Made by a program: the position numbers and the translations under genes
The notes under the pieces: generated by a model
Told to the model about the DNA's origin: nothing
What the model saw: only the letters and a program-made list of their open reading frames with translations
Database searches by the model: none
Part shown: positions 12,374 to 23,673 of the stretch, one piece after another
Layout: the number at the start of each line of letters is the position of its first letter
Numbering within the stretch: position 1 is the first letter of the stretch
Assembly (NCBI GenBank): GCA_025201705.1
Contig: MU616585.1
Coordinates: 1-64,000 of the forward strand
Reading direction: 5' to 3'
Length of the DNA: 64,000 bases
Source: Dissophora ornata
Taxonomy: Eukaryota > Mortierellomycota > Mortierellomycetes > Mortierellales > Mortierellaceae

Positions 12374-13268
12374 ATGCCACCTCGACGATTCACACGTCTC
12401 CTCAGCCTGACTGTATCCCTCGCGCTCTGGTGTCCTGATAACGACGACAGGTCAAGCCTTGCACTCAGGTTTCGGGAAACAAAGTATCAAGCCCTCGACC
12501 TGAACTCTGTGCATATGCACTCGCTCATGGATGCAGCCTCACACATCGACAACTACTTTGAGGAACTGAGGCGGCTTGAATACCCAAACGAGCTGATATC
12601 ACTGGGATTTCATGTCTCCACCACTGCAAAGAATTCGTCACAAATATCGACCCTAGTCAAGCAGGCGTCGTACAGAATAGTACTAGTACGTTGACCTCGA
12701 CTTTGACAGACGAGTCGTGGATATTATATTATGGCTAGATGTTGACATGTTCAATTATTCCCCAGAACTCACAATCGACCTGATGGAACTTGACAAAGAT
12801 GTGGTGGTGCCAATTGCTTTCGTATCGAAACTGGCTGGCTCACGGACAGGAGCATTTCGTATGATCGCAACAACTATACAGGTTGAGACCACTAGATCCA
12901 TCGTGAACCAACGCGTCCTAGATGAAGACGAGATTCTCTTTGAAGGTACTGGGCTATGAACTGCTATACGCTGTAGTGCAGCATGGCCCCCAACAATTTA
13001 TTTACATCCGTCTATGAAGGCTACAGGCAGAAACACTCAACTTATCGACAGTCCATGACAGATCTAAATCCAAGCGGCCATAATTCTGTACCGCCCGATG
13101 ACATTGGAGGCTCTTTCGCCCTGTCAAAGCTCGCGTCCACCGCGCAGGTGTGGAGTCCTCAACACACCCTAATGATCGCGAAATCGAGATGGAGGGCTTC
13201 GCAAAATGGACCAAGCTTCAGGAATAATCTGTCTTTGGGCTCCGTATCTGATAATCCAGCATGCGTGA
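12374..13268 (+). pseudogene. broken Mnn9/Van1/Anp1-type mannosyltransferase
   Basis: Relic of the Anp1 family (subunits of Golgi mannan polymerase). Pieces appear in order but in different frames: HIDNYFEELRRLEYPNELIS plus LGFHVSTT (about 12540-12640); WLDVDMFNYSPELTIDLM (the DxD donor-binding segment) plus KDVVVPIAF (about 12735-12825); then YDRNNY in a second frame next to NQRVLDEDEILFEG in the first (about 12858-12950); VKARVHRAGVE and REIEMEGFAKWTKLQ (about 13123-13220); and ICLWAPYLIIQHA before TGA (13226-13268). The segment that normally links the N-terminal piece to the DxD motif is missing. At least three frameshifts plus this deletion make it a pseudogene. Individual motifs remain clear, so decay is recent. 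Confidence 0.8.
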
Positions 13269-13698
13269 CTCCAGAGACCCTCGACGCCTGTTGTTCACAA
13301 AAGAAAAGAAAAATCTGGAGCCACATCCGGAAGTCCCCTCACATGTAGATCACTAGAGTTTTGCACTTGGAATTCACTCCCCACAGAGTAAAGTCCACAG
13401 GCTCGCGATTGATATCTAACATACAAATTTATGTCTCCAGTTGGCAAGACCTGCTTCGTATACAATAGTCGTCTAGAGTCTTTGGATACGCGACCAGATA
13501 GCCACCCCAAGCCCAAAGCAGACTATACTTTGTGAAGAGTAATGGATAATCCAATGCGCGGCATTTTTTTCTGCGTCAAGAATAAAGGTCAAGTTGTCAA
13601 AAAACGCTCTTCCTTTAAAAAACAAGCTAAGCCACGACTTGGACACCATTGTTTGTTTGCGTTGAATATTGAATCATCGGTTTAAGCAATGAACATTC

Positions 13699-16504
13699 AT
13701 GCCTCCCAAAGCCAAAAAGCAAAAGATTGGTAAGGACATGTCGTCGCCATCTTGCCAAAGCATGGAATTACCTCACTATGATTAATGCTGATCTTTCACA
13801 ACCATTACAGTGCGCTCAACGATCTCATTGGCCAGTGAAGTCGTCTCTTCGACATCCACTACTCCTGTCAGTGCAGTTGCAGCCAGAAGGCAACAGCTGA
13901 TAAATGCCACTAGCAAGACCTCCTCGCCAGAGGAAGAAGAGCATATTCAAGTCGACAATGTAGATGTTGATGAAGACGACAAGGACTCCTTGAACAGTAG
14001 TTCGAGCGTAGATAGTGAAGCTGACGACCTCTCAGATCAGGATCTCGATAATGGAGAGGTCGATCTTAGGTCGTCCGTCAGAGGCGCAGTTACCGCGCCC
14101 CAGCATGATAGACGCGACCGCAAGTAAGTGGGCTCTGGTTCTGTCTCGTGGGTAGTCGTTGCGCGAGTTTGATAAGTTGCATACTTACCATCGTATTACT
14201 CCATCCCACAGAATTTTCCTGGACCCGCTTTCAGTCTCTACTTTCAAACCTACACGGTATAACTTTGCTTATCTCTCTAACCCTGGCGAACCTGACTTGA
14301 TGTTAGTTGGAATGAGGAGAGGAGAGGTACGTACGATTGAAATGCAAGTCTTTGTGGCGAATGAATCAAGCCGTATACAGACATCCTTATATTTCGTCAC
14401 TATCTTGCAGACAATAGTATTTCAGGGGTGCGTTAAGGTTATACCCCTAATCGGACAATCAACAGTCTTAGGGCATATCATGTCGGGCACGGCAGAAAGG
14501 AGGTCCGGATCGAAAAAGCTGGCAGGGAGTTCATTACCGCGGGAGCTTGACTTATCATCCGTCTCAGTATTCCCTGTTATCTCGCCTCGGACTCATGCAC
14601 TCGCAGTAATTGAATCCATCTGCCTCACAGGACCACAAAGGGGAGCACTAGTGTCCCAAAGACCGGCGTCGACACGCCTCGATCTGAAGACGCAATTGAA
14701 GACATTGACTGGACAGCTGGCATTAGACGACTTCGATTCAGTGCTTGCGATTCAGTCATCTTCAGACTGTGGGATTGTCGGAATTGAGAAGGTGGTACCG
14801 CTTTTCAAAGGCATCCTTTCAATGAAGCAAACGTCGCGACTTCGAGGAACAGAGGAAGAGGAAAGACAATTGCAATTTCGCTTCGAAACCTGTGTCAATG
14901 GATTCCATCCGATATTAGACCCTACAGACGGCATTGCAGCACTAAAACTACCGCAAAGTTGGAAAGATGCGATGCAGGCGCTGGTGGAGGCTACTGTGGA
15001 CGAAAATGGAAGGCGCGTCAAGCGGCCACCTGTTTCAGTTGTGTGTGGGGGTAAGAAGATGGGCAAATCGACATTCTCGCGTCTGATACTAAACCGTATG
15101 CTGAACAGGTAACGAATGCGGTGGCTGGAGTGCGGCTATGGTGCCACATATAGACTTGATTCATAACCGTGCTACTTTTATGTTCTCGTTGTCAAAAGGT
15201 ATAGGAAAGTTGCGTTCATTGAGTGCGACATTGGGCAATCAGAATTTACGCCGGTCGGGATGGTGGCACTTCATATAGTGGAGACACCGGCATTGGGGGC
15301 ACCCTTCACGCATCCGCGACAGCCATATCGAGCTTTCTTCGTCGGAAATAGCACGCCGAGGGATGACCCAGACTACTACATGGCATGCATTAAAGAGCTG
15401 ATCAAGACCTACTACGGCGAGGTTTCTCACACTCGGTGTTGGGCGGACATGGACGACGACTATCACAGCGATGAGGACGACGACGAACATATTCCATTGA
15501 TCATCAACACTCAAGGATGGATCAAAGGCACCGGATACGACTTGCTGCTTCAGCTCCTCGACTATACTGGGCCTTCTCACATCTTTGGATTCCACTCTCC
15601 GTCCCTAGGGGACTCTAATTTACCGCAGTCTTTCTTCTCCACTCTGAAAGAGCAGGCTATGATGTCAGGGCACCAACACCCTTCCTTCTATTATGTCGCA
15701 GCAGTAGTTCTCGGTGAAGACAACACTCTCTCTCCATTTACGAAATATCACCCAGCCGATCACCGTGCTCTTGCGTTGCTGTCTTATTTTTACTTAAAGC
15801 AGGGGGAAGCAGGTGGACTGGGAATAGGAGATGGAGGCAGTCTGACATGGGATTTTAACCAGGCGCTGGTGGTACGGCGGCCCTGGTGTTGGGACTGGAG
15901 TCAAGCGAAAGGCGTATGGATTTTGTTTGACCAGGTCCCAGCAAGCCAAGTTCTACACGTGCTTAACGCCAGCTTAGTAGCGTTAACAGGCGACAAGGAG
16001 AATCCGGATAGTGATGACGACTCGAGGCCAAGTGCGATTAGCCAGCAACAATTTGCATCAGCGAACGGTGTTTCTGGACGAACTACATCGCCACTAAACT
16101 ACTTTCCCCTGGGACAATACCCTCCCCCGCCACCCGAACATACCACCTGTCACGGCCTAGCTATCATCCGAAGTATCCAGCCATCCACACATACGCTCCA
16201 TATCCTCACCCCTATTCCGCAATCCAAGCTGAAAAAGTGTAACGGCATCGTTAAAGGCGCGATTCACATGCCTCTTCACGCGAATTTGGATCACAACGAG
16301 GAAAACAACGGCGTTCCAGGCGTTGCAGGCGTTCCGTGGAAGAAAGTACCGTATTTGAACTACGAGACACCTGCAGGGACCTACACCTCTCAGTCGCCCT
16401 CCGGGGTTCAGTCGCCCCGTTTAGGCTTGACGCCAGTTATGAAGATCATCGGCTCTGACGCAAAGGTTACACGGAAGAACCTTGGTCGCAAACGTTTGCA
16501 ATGA
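13699..16504 (+). CDS. GRC3: GRC3/NOL9-type polynucleotide 5'-hydroxyl kinase
   Basis: Nucleolar RNA 5'-hydroxyl kinase needed, with LAS1, for ITS2 removal from pre-rRNA. Exons 13699-13729, 13811-14123, 14212-14326, 14411-15108 and 15199-16504 join in phase, about 820 aa. The N terminus is basic (MPPKAKKQK), then Ser/Asp/Glu-rich. A beta-rich N-domain contains GETIVFQGCVKVIPLIGQ. The P-loop is VVCGGKKMGKSTF (GxxxxGKST), followed across an intron by VAFIECDIGQSEFTPVG, and later LIINTQGWIKGTGYDLL. The intron 14327-14410 is 84 bp and leaves the frame open if retained; I remove it because the joined sequence GMRRGETIVFQG fits the family. The C terminus ends with basic KVTRKNLGRKRLQ. Confidence 0.9.
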
Positions 16505-16557
16505 TTTTAATAGTTTGCATAGAAATACACTTTGCTTTATCACAAATCGAAAGAGAC

Positions 16558-18440
16558 ATGGCCGAGCTGCATTTTTTCAAGGCTGACTTGACCTTGGAAT
16601 TGGGAACTAAAGCCACCCGGAAATGGGAGGCAAACAACTATACAACTGATGAGACAGTGTCCAAAGCAATGCATGACAGAGGAAAGCAAAGTCTTAGTCA
16701 CGCGTTTTTAATCCTTTTGCAAGCCAGTCGTTCAGCGCTTCGAAAGGCCACAGCAGACTTTGAAGGGGAAAGTACGTGAGCAGCACATCGGCTGTCTGCG
16801 CCGATATCATCTAAAGGGAACTTGCAGCCAAATGCGTACACCAATCTTATGGAGAATATCTAATGACAGGACATAGGTGTGATTTCTGACTTTCATCTCG
16901 TACGTGGAGGAAACAGAGGATGGAATACGGGGTGAACTTTCGTTGTCGAGGATGCAAAAAGTTCGCAGGCCTTTGCTGGACAAGGGCAATAGTAACTCTT
17001 CGGTCAGCACTACTTATCTATGAGCCGTTTTGCGCAGTCAGATGGACTTGATACCACAACGGATTCTAACATGTTTACGAAGGTGTGCACTTGTAAGCTA
17101 TGATATTTACTGTCGTGATGTTGAAATCGCAATTACAAATTGATCATCTCTTTATTTTCACCAATAGAAGCGACAATCGACTGGAGTTTAGTATGGTCAA
17201 GACACTCGTCAAAACCATCTGCCATGACAAGTTCTCAGACTCGTCCCTTGAGGCAATCTACAGGGGCATGGCTATACAATTTTCCTGCAAGCCCTTCCAC
17301 GTCGAAGAGCTGGATTTCGTGGACACCCGGCCATGGTTACTCGCACTCTACGACTGGATAAGGAACTGGAGTGGTCAATCCACTTCCCTGGAAAAGAATG
17401 GGCATGATATTGCATGGATGTATCGCATCGTTAGTGACTTTCTCTACGAGATCACGATCTCCTCTTCCTCCGCCTTTCCAGAATACGCGCAAGACCTTTA
17501 CAAGCTTTAACTCGGGGTCGTTGACATTCTCTCCAAGGTCTTTCTGGCCACAGCCCCATTTTATTCCAGACCACAGCAGGGTACAATAATGGGTCATGGT
17601 GCTGCAAGTTGCCTTTTGCAACCCGCAAAACACCAAGGATCCTGTGACAGACATGCCATTTGCTGGTCACAATGGTGCTGATTTGTCTTGTGGATACTCA
17701 GCGGCGTATCAAGAGCCATCGTTCGCCTCCTCCTGGACCACAATGAGAACAACGAGACAGACATGACCACTGCGGCGTGCCTCATCAATGTTTTCATCAT
17801 GGCTATGCAAAATCTTGCATCCACATCAGTCAATGCTCCTTCTACGACCCCCAACTCCCATTAGGTCAAAAGGGATTTCATGTACCCTCATAGATCTGAT
17901 CACCCCTGATCTGGCTGCTGCTGTGACATCCTTCCTCCGTGATGAGGACGTAACAAATGCAAGGGATATTCGTTGCTGATACAGGGTTGCTGATACAGGG
18001 TTGCATCCAGGTTCTTTATGCAGGAGCAAGCGTAGCAGCCACCTCTAAAAGGACGTGTCGGGAGGCCATGGACGTTGTACTGTTGGGAATTGGGAGCACG
18101 GAGACAGGGATTGCAACAGCGTCCTTGAAGCTATTTGCCATGTCGAGCGCGAAGATGATATCGCCAGAACTGCTGACAAGGAGTAATCTACTGGCTATCC
18201 AGAGGGTCTCGAGCGATTGCACGGGTCCGAGGGTTGATATAAAAAAAGCAGTCCGTGTGAGGATAGCACATGAACACCTTTCTCCTTTTTCCCTGCTTTG
18301 CACCAAGTCTCATTTCACATGTCTGATACCTTCTTCACGCTTGAAGGCACCGTTTTGCCAGACCTCGGTGCGTAGCAGCAGTCAGCTCCAGAAGTACTTT
18401 ATATCTGTAGCCACCATTTCCGTCAGAGCAGTAAACTAAA
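16558..18440 (+). pseudogene. degenerate coding-like region, unknown helical protein
   Basis: I do not recognise a family. Several blocks on the plus strand look like pieces of one alpha-helical protein: MAELHFFKADLTLELGTKAT (from 16558) with LILLQASRSALRKATADFEG; YVEETEDGIRGELSLSRMQK (about 16899-16959); LEFSMVKTLVKTICHDKFSD (about 17180-17240) with DTRPWLLALYDWIRNW; IVRLLLDHNENNETDMTTAA plus CLINVFIMAMQNLAS (about 17720-17825); and EAMDVVLLGIGSTETGIATA plus SLKLFAMSSAKM (about 18063-18160). They are in different frames, with stops between, and I could not connect all with GT-AG introns. It may be a poorly modelled multi-exon gene or a pseudogene, possibly a HEAT/ARM-type protein by helix pattern only. 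Confidence 0.3.
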
Positions 18441-18571
18441 AACATGGCCCTACCGTCCTTTCTCTGTATCCAAATGATTTTCATTTCTTTTGGCACCACT
18501 TCTTGCCCCTACGACGCTTGAAAATACTACTAGATGAGCTCATAGAGGCCGTCGTACATGAGCAAAGCCTT

Positions 18572-20599
18572 ATGACGGAGGAAGATGGAGTTGAGCACGT
18601 CCTCTTTCCTGTGAGTGCTTGTTTAAGTCAGCTGGGACCCATTTGCGGCATTACAATCTACTTACTATTCCAATAGTCCTTTCACAAGCGGTATATCTGC
18701 CCACTTCAAAATTTGATCACTGCCCGGCAGAAAGTTGTTGAACAGGACGACGTACAGGCGGGTCGCACTGATATGGCAAGTTTAGCCAAAGACAAAATGA
18801 TGTCAGTGAAGCCAGTAAGGTGTTGATTGTGGACTCAGTGTTCTAATGCCTCTGCTTCTCTTTGTGCAATAGCAAGGCTTTTGTTGGCGGGAAGGCGAGC
18901 TTGGAAAAAAAGCATACCGCAACTTCATGGACAGGTATGTGAATTGATATTACTCCGATTTTACTGCATCGTTTGCCAATAACGCTTACCAACTCGCATC
19001 CACGTCATCTCAACGCAGCATCCAATCAACTGCACACCTGTACTACAAGGGCGCCACAGCGCTTGAGGAGGTATGCTGCAATGTAATTGTTGGGTAACAG
19101 ATAATGTGTAGGACTATTACTAATCCTATAACGTCTTGTAGAATCGCGAGGTATTGGACTACGATGGCCACGAGTTTTATAGATTCCGATTCACCAACAC
19201 AGACATCCACTGCAGTCACCACCACCCTCAACTCCGAAATCTTGTCTGCGCGACGTCAAAAAACGATGTTTATTATCTTTGTAAGACAACTGCACCTCAC
19301 ATTTTTCCTAGGAAAGCCCAACATAGACGACCACATTATTCAAACCTCATTCGTCATTGATATCGATAGACAACAACGCGATTGAGCATTGGTGCCCACA
19401 GCTCCAGACATCGAAAACCATCCTCGGCCAGCCACTTATGACTTCACGCGCAAGAGTGCCAAATAGGATCACGACCATGGCAGCAATGAATCAGTTTCTG
19501 CTAGTGGGCGGCGAGGATGGCTCTTTCACGTTCATGAACTTACAGAACTACGAGGATCCAATCTTCGACTCGTTTACTAATGGCGAGTACATGGAGGTGA
19601 ATAGCATTGAAATGTCATATTCCAGGACTGGAGGTAAGTCATCAGTGTTTTTATTTTTTTATTTTTTTTACAGAACGCGTGAAAATTGTGCCCATGCTGA
19701 TTCAAAGCGTGATTTAATATAGCTCCTCATGCATATGTCTCGACAAATGACTTCCAGGTGAAGCGCATCGACTTGACTACACTGGAGACAACTGCAACAT
19801 TTCCAACAGAATGGTTTGTCAACGTACGTATCAACAACATCGTGCTCACCAGGAGATATGACTTGTCACTGCCTTAACGCCTTATATCGAAATTCTGGTA
19901 TTTTTCTGAATTTTGAATGCAGTACACCTCGCAAAGTCCAGACCGCCATATGATTGCAGTTGTCGGTGACGACTTGGAGGGTCAAGTTATGAGTACCAAC
20001 TCACAAGAGAAGATCGCATCACTGAAAGGTCATCAGCGACATTCGTTTTCTGCGGCATGGTCTCCGGATTCGATGATGCTCGCCACTGGAAGCGATGACC
20101 GGTCAACTTGTATCTACGATTCGAGAATGATGTTGAACCCGGTCCATATTTTGAGTACGGATATTATGGACTCAGTCAGATCACTGCGATACTCGCCCTG
20201 TGGTCGGTATCTTGTGATGGCCGGTAATGCATTATATTTCCAAGTCCGCAAGGTTGGATCGCCGCCGCACCAAAGGGAATGATTCTGACGTTCAAACTTA
20301 TTCTACGTCTAGAGGATCGCAACTTTGTACATATCGTCGACACCACAGTTGACTATTCCAAGGCACAAAAAATTGATTTTGTGGGTGATATCTCTGGAAT
20401 CAGTCTGACCCCTGATGGCGAAAGTCTGTTTGTAGGCATGTCCTCCTGTGTCGACTTCTCGTAAGTTTTGTTTTGTTCAGTGGTCAAAGTTTGACACTAT
20501 TCAATAGATTGCTAATGCGCTTGTTAAAATTAACATCGTAGATCAATTCTGGAGTTTGAGAGACTGCGCCCAAATTGCGAGACGTTTTGCACATTTTAA
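18572..20599 (+). CDS. WD40-repeat protein of the DUF2415 / SPAC2A9.03-like type
   Basis: A conserved but poorly characterised WD40 family found in fungi and plants. Exons: 18572-18610, 18677-18814, 18873-18934, 19019-19070, 19142-19280, 19370-19633, 19723-19823, 19923-20223, 20313-20460 and 20542-20599; all junctions keep phase, giving about 433 aa. Family landmarks: QGFCWREGELGKKAYRNFM; HHHPQLRNLVCATSKNDVYY; MAAMNQFLLVGGEDGSFT; YTSQSPDRHMIAVVGDDLEG; HSFSAAWSPDSMMLATGSDD; SVRSLRYSPCGRYLVMA; and ISGISLTPDGESLFVG before the final SILEFERL. The first two exons are less certain: the frame is open upstream of the chosen ATG at 18572, so the start could lie further left. All introns are short GT-AG. 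Confidence 0.82.
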
Positions 20600-21289
20600 T
20601 TATTGGTAGCTTGAAGTAAAACGTGTGTACGTAAAAACTGAAAACTCTATCCAAAGTCCTTCGCAAGAAGCGCTGGTATACGGTTGTTGTTCTTTCAGCG
20701 TGGTTGCAGATTTTCTCCGCAATCCGCGTCCTCGTTGCCCTCATCTTCATCGAGCTAGAGCTGGTGGAAATCCGCACATTTTTCACTTTGACCCCCCCAT
20801 TTTGCATGCCTTCCTGTATCTTCTCCGCCACGGCCGTCGTGCCCCCAGCTGCGACTTTGCTTTGGCCACTTTCAACCGCATAGTTCCTGGGTCATCCTCA
20901 TCAAAAATGAAAAATTCCATGAGATTGAGAGAATATCGACAGTCTACTCATTGATGTTGTTCTCTGCCTTCAAGACGCTGATCAGGGAACCTTTTTCTCT
21001 TGGGCAGACTAAAATACTAGCTCAGGGCGTCATACTCCAAACAGTCATTCCTACATGATCAGAAGAATTGGAAGGTGCATGGGAGAAGCAAGTTCATGAC
21101 TCAACTGAATAAAGTTTTCCGGAAACACGTACAGTGAGCCCACATATACTTCAAAGTGGTGGAACTGTAGAAGAAAACAGCGCGCATCCGCCACTGCGAC
21201 CGAATAGTAGCTCTTCTTTCAGCGCTGTAGACGATTCTAAAAGGGTATCAAAGAATCGCCACTAATCCAAAGAGAAGACGACTGCCACT
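20600..21289. other. intergenic, no gene recognised
   Basis: Between the WD40 gene and the first block attributable to a Fanzor relic. ORFs on both strands (for example 20484-20831 minus) lack family features and overlap the end of the WD40 gene. Part of this may be eroded N-terminal Fanzor sequence, but I cannot show it. Confidence 0.35.
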
Positions 21290-23630
21290 CTCGATCAATG
21301 GGAAACAAGGAGACAAGAAGGCTAGGGCCGAGCTACTGCGAACGAGAGCAATGGCGCGTGTAGTGCACACGCATCTGGGTAACACTGTGGCTCCAGCCAA
21401 CATCGCTGATATGAAAAACATCTCTCATGGCAACCACTGCTCAGGATATCGTCGCGTGCGTCAGGGTATGAATAAGCACGTCGTAATCTGCGCACAGAGA
21501 GTTGTAAGGGTTTCGAAGGTCGATCCACTGGCTGGTATGAACAAGTCAACTGAAAGAGTGCACTGATGGCATCCAGGCATCTTGTGATGGGAGGCGTGCG
21601 TATGTGAGAGGGAAGTGGGGCGTAGAGAATATCTGCTCACCGACATTTACGGGTGGCATGACACAGGCACTCCTCGTGGAAGACCAAGACAGGATACGAA
21701 GGCTAACCAGCTTGTGGTCGAAATTACTTAACGCTACAGGCAGCTGTTGGTTAATGTTGGGCTCGATGTGCCCGCTACCTCAATTCAGGTGTGTCCTATC
21801 TACTCACTGAGGCAGGAAGTATCAAGTGTAGACTCAATTCCTCCGCAACACGTCAGAGTTGGTTTCTCGCCTACTCAGATACAATAAAGGATGGTGCAAA
21901 GGAGCTGGTGTGCAAATGTTATCGGCTCTATCGACTTGAGGACGGTCCGGCCCTCTAGGCATGACCAAATATTTCTTTTTCTGAATTTTGAACTCCAATC
22001 TGCCACCAGGACGACGGATGCGCTTCTTGGCAGAATCACCCTTCACCAACACTTTCTGTACGATTACGGAGTTGACGCTGACGGAGGCTCTCTACAGTCT
22101 TAACGAGAGGCGTCTTGTGCAGCCGATCATTAACCGCCCTGGCTGCAGCATTACCGACTACATTGAATACGAACACACCTGAGAGAATTTATCTTTGATC
22201 TTTTCTTCAATGACAAGCTCACCTACTCTCGATACACGGCTGTCCTGGCTCAGGACCCTCGTCATCTAAAGCTGTAGAAGCGGCGGCCTTTGTGCTACGA
22301 GTAGAGCGACGGGCGGGGGTTCACTCAGCTCGGTGGGGCATTGATGAATGGTCGAGATGACTGAATTCGACAGAAGCCAGAGTACAAGAAAGGGCCGTGG
22401 ACTTTCTTGGGTGGTATCATGCCCAAGGTTGAGGAGTATAGGAACTTCCGGGACAGTCAACAGGCCAAGATCAAGTATGTTTTAACTGGTACCCTTGTCA
22501 ACAATGGACACGAGCTCTGGGTACTGGCGCACTCACTGACAGTGCCCAAGCCGCCATCATCCCAAGCCGCCATCATCCCACGTCCCTTATACTATGAGCC
22601 GCAAACTGGTGGATGTCGAGATGATGCTGGCTACGGAAGGTCTAATTCAGCAGGAGTCCTCAGACCAAAGCTCGTTCACCGTCGTTGGCATAGACCCCGG
22701 TATCCGCAACACCGCGACAGCCACCACCATCAGCCCTGACGATGAGAATGTGATGCAAAACATGAGCATACCTCGGTCAAGGGGCGCCTTCAGCACGAAG
22801 GTGTATCAGAAGGGATTGTAGACGGCCAAGCAACTGAGGTAATTCACGGTGACATTGCCTCAAAATCAAGGAGGACCATCGTGTTTGAATGTTCTGCAGA
22901 TTAAGCAGTTGATCCAGCCAATCCAGTGTGTTCAAGCTCCAGCAGGTCAGGCACAGACATGGCCCCCACTCTCTGCGCCCACCAGAGCTCATGTTGTGTC
23001 TGTGGTTCGGGCACAACAGGCGCTGCGTGCCTTCTACAGCAGCGGCTTGTTCAAAGTCAAGGCCATGCATAACAAGCAGGCCAGGACGGTGACTCTGGAC
23101 AAAAGCATTAGCCACATGTGCAATACTGCAGGTCTTACCTCAAAGCTCGATCGAGATGGGACAAGGCCTCTCTTTGTCTTGGGCGATAGGGAGTTTGGAT
23201 CCTCGAGAACTCCGGTCCTCCTCTAGCGATTCATCTCCTTTTTAAAGAAAAAGGTAACAACCAATTTGGTAGCTGAGGCAAAAGCGAACGCAAACTAAAA
23301 TGCTTCTCCTTGCACTTGTCTTGATTTTAGGTCGTCGCGCACCGAAGTGCCACAGCCTATGCGGGTGAACACCGAACATCGCGGGTATGCTGCCAATGCA
23401 GGACAGAAGGAAGGCTGGTCATGCGGGCGATCCAGTGTCCTGGCTGCAACCAAGAGAGGGACCGTGACCATAGTGGTGCGACCAACATGGCCTTGGCTAC
23501 GTTGTGTCTTCTCAACAACGAAGCTTGGCCGGCTGAGCGCCCAGCGTGGCACGTAAAGCTCTGTCTGGAACAGAGCACAGTACTATATAGTGTATGTGGT
23601 GCTATATTGGCATTTGACTCGATAATCTAG
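21290..23630 (+). pseudogene. Fanzor relic 1 (eukaryotic TnpB/IS605-OrfB-like RNA-guided nuclease)
   Basis: Decayed Fanzor gene. Fanzor proteins are eukaryotic relatives of TnpB that use a guide RNA and a RuvC-like nuclease. Blocks in order: RuvC-I TVVGIDPGIRNTATATTISP (about 22680-22740) with catalytic Asp kept; helical FKVKAMHNKQARTVTLDKSI (about 23050-23110); RuvC-II-like RPLFVLGDREFGSSR (about 23165-23210); then after an apparent GT-AG intron (about 23252-23330) a zinc ribbon CCQC...CPGC and RuvC-III RDRDHSGATNMA (about 23390-23495). Upstream blocks (KKARAELLRTRAMARVVHTH at about 21317, and the piece around 22420-22520) are likely the eroded N-terminal half. In-frame stops occur after QKGL (22819) and after RTPVLL (23224), and frames change several times. 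AATAAA-like sequence lies near 23657. Non-functional, but recognisable to family level. Confidence 0.72.
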
Positions 23631-23673
23631 CTCAGTCTTAGTATTTGAGAGGAGCCAATAATAAAGCGAAAAT

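Noticed and set aside
20484..20831. Minus-strand 115-residue ORF
   Set aside because: Overlaps the last intron and exon of the WD40 gene on the other strand and has no family feature.
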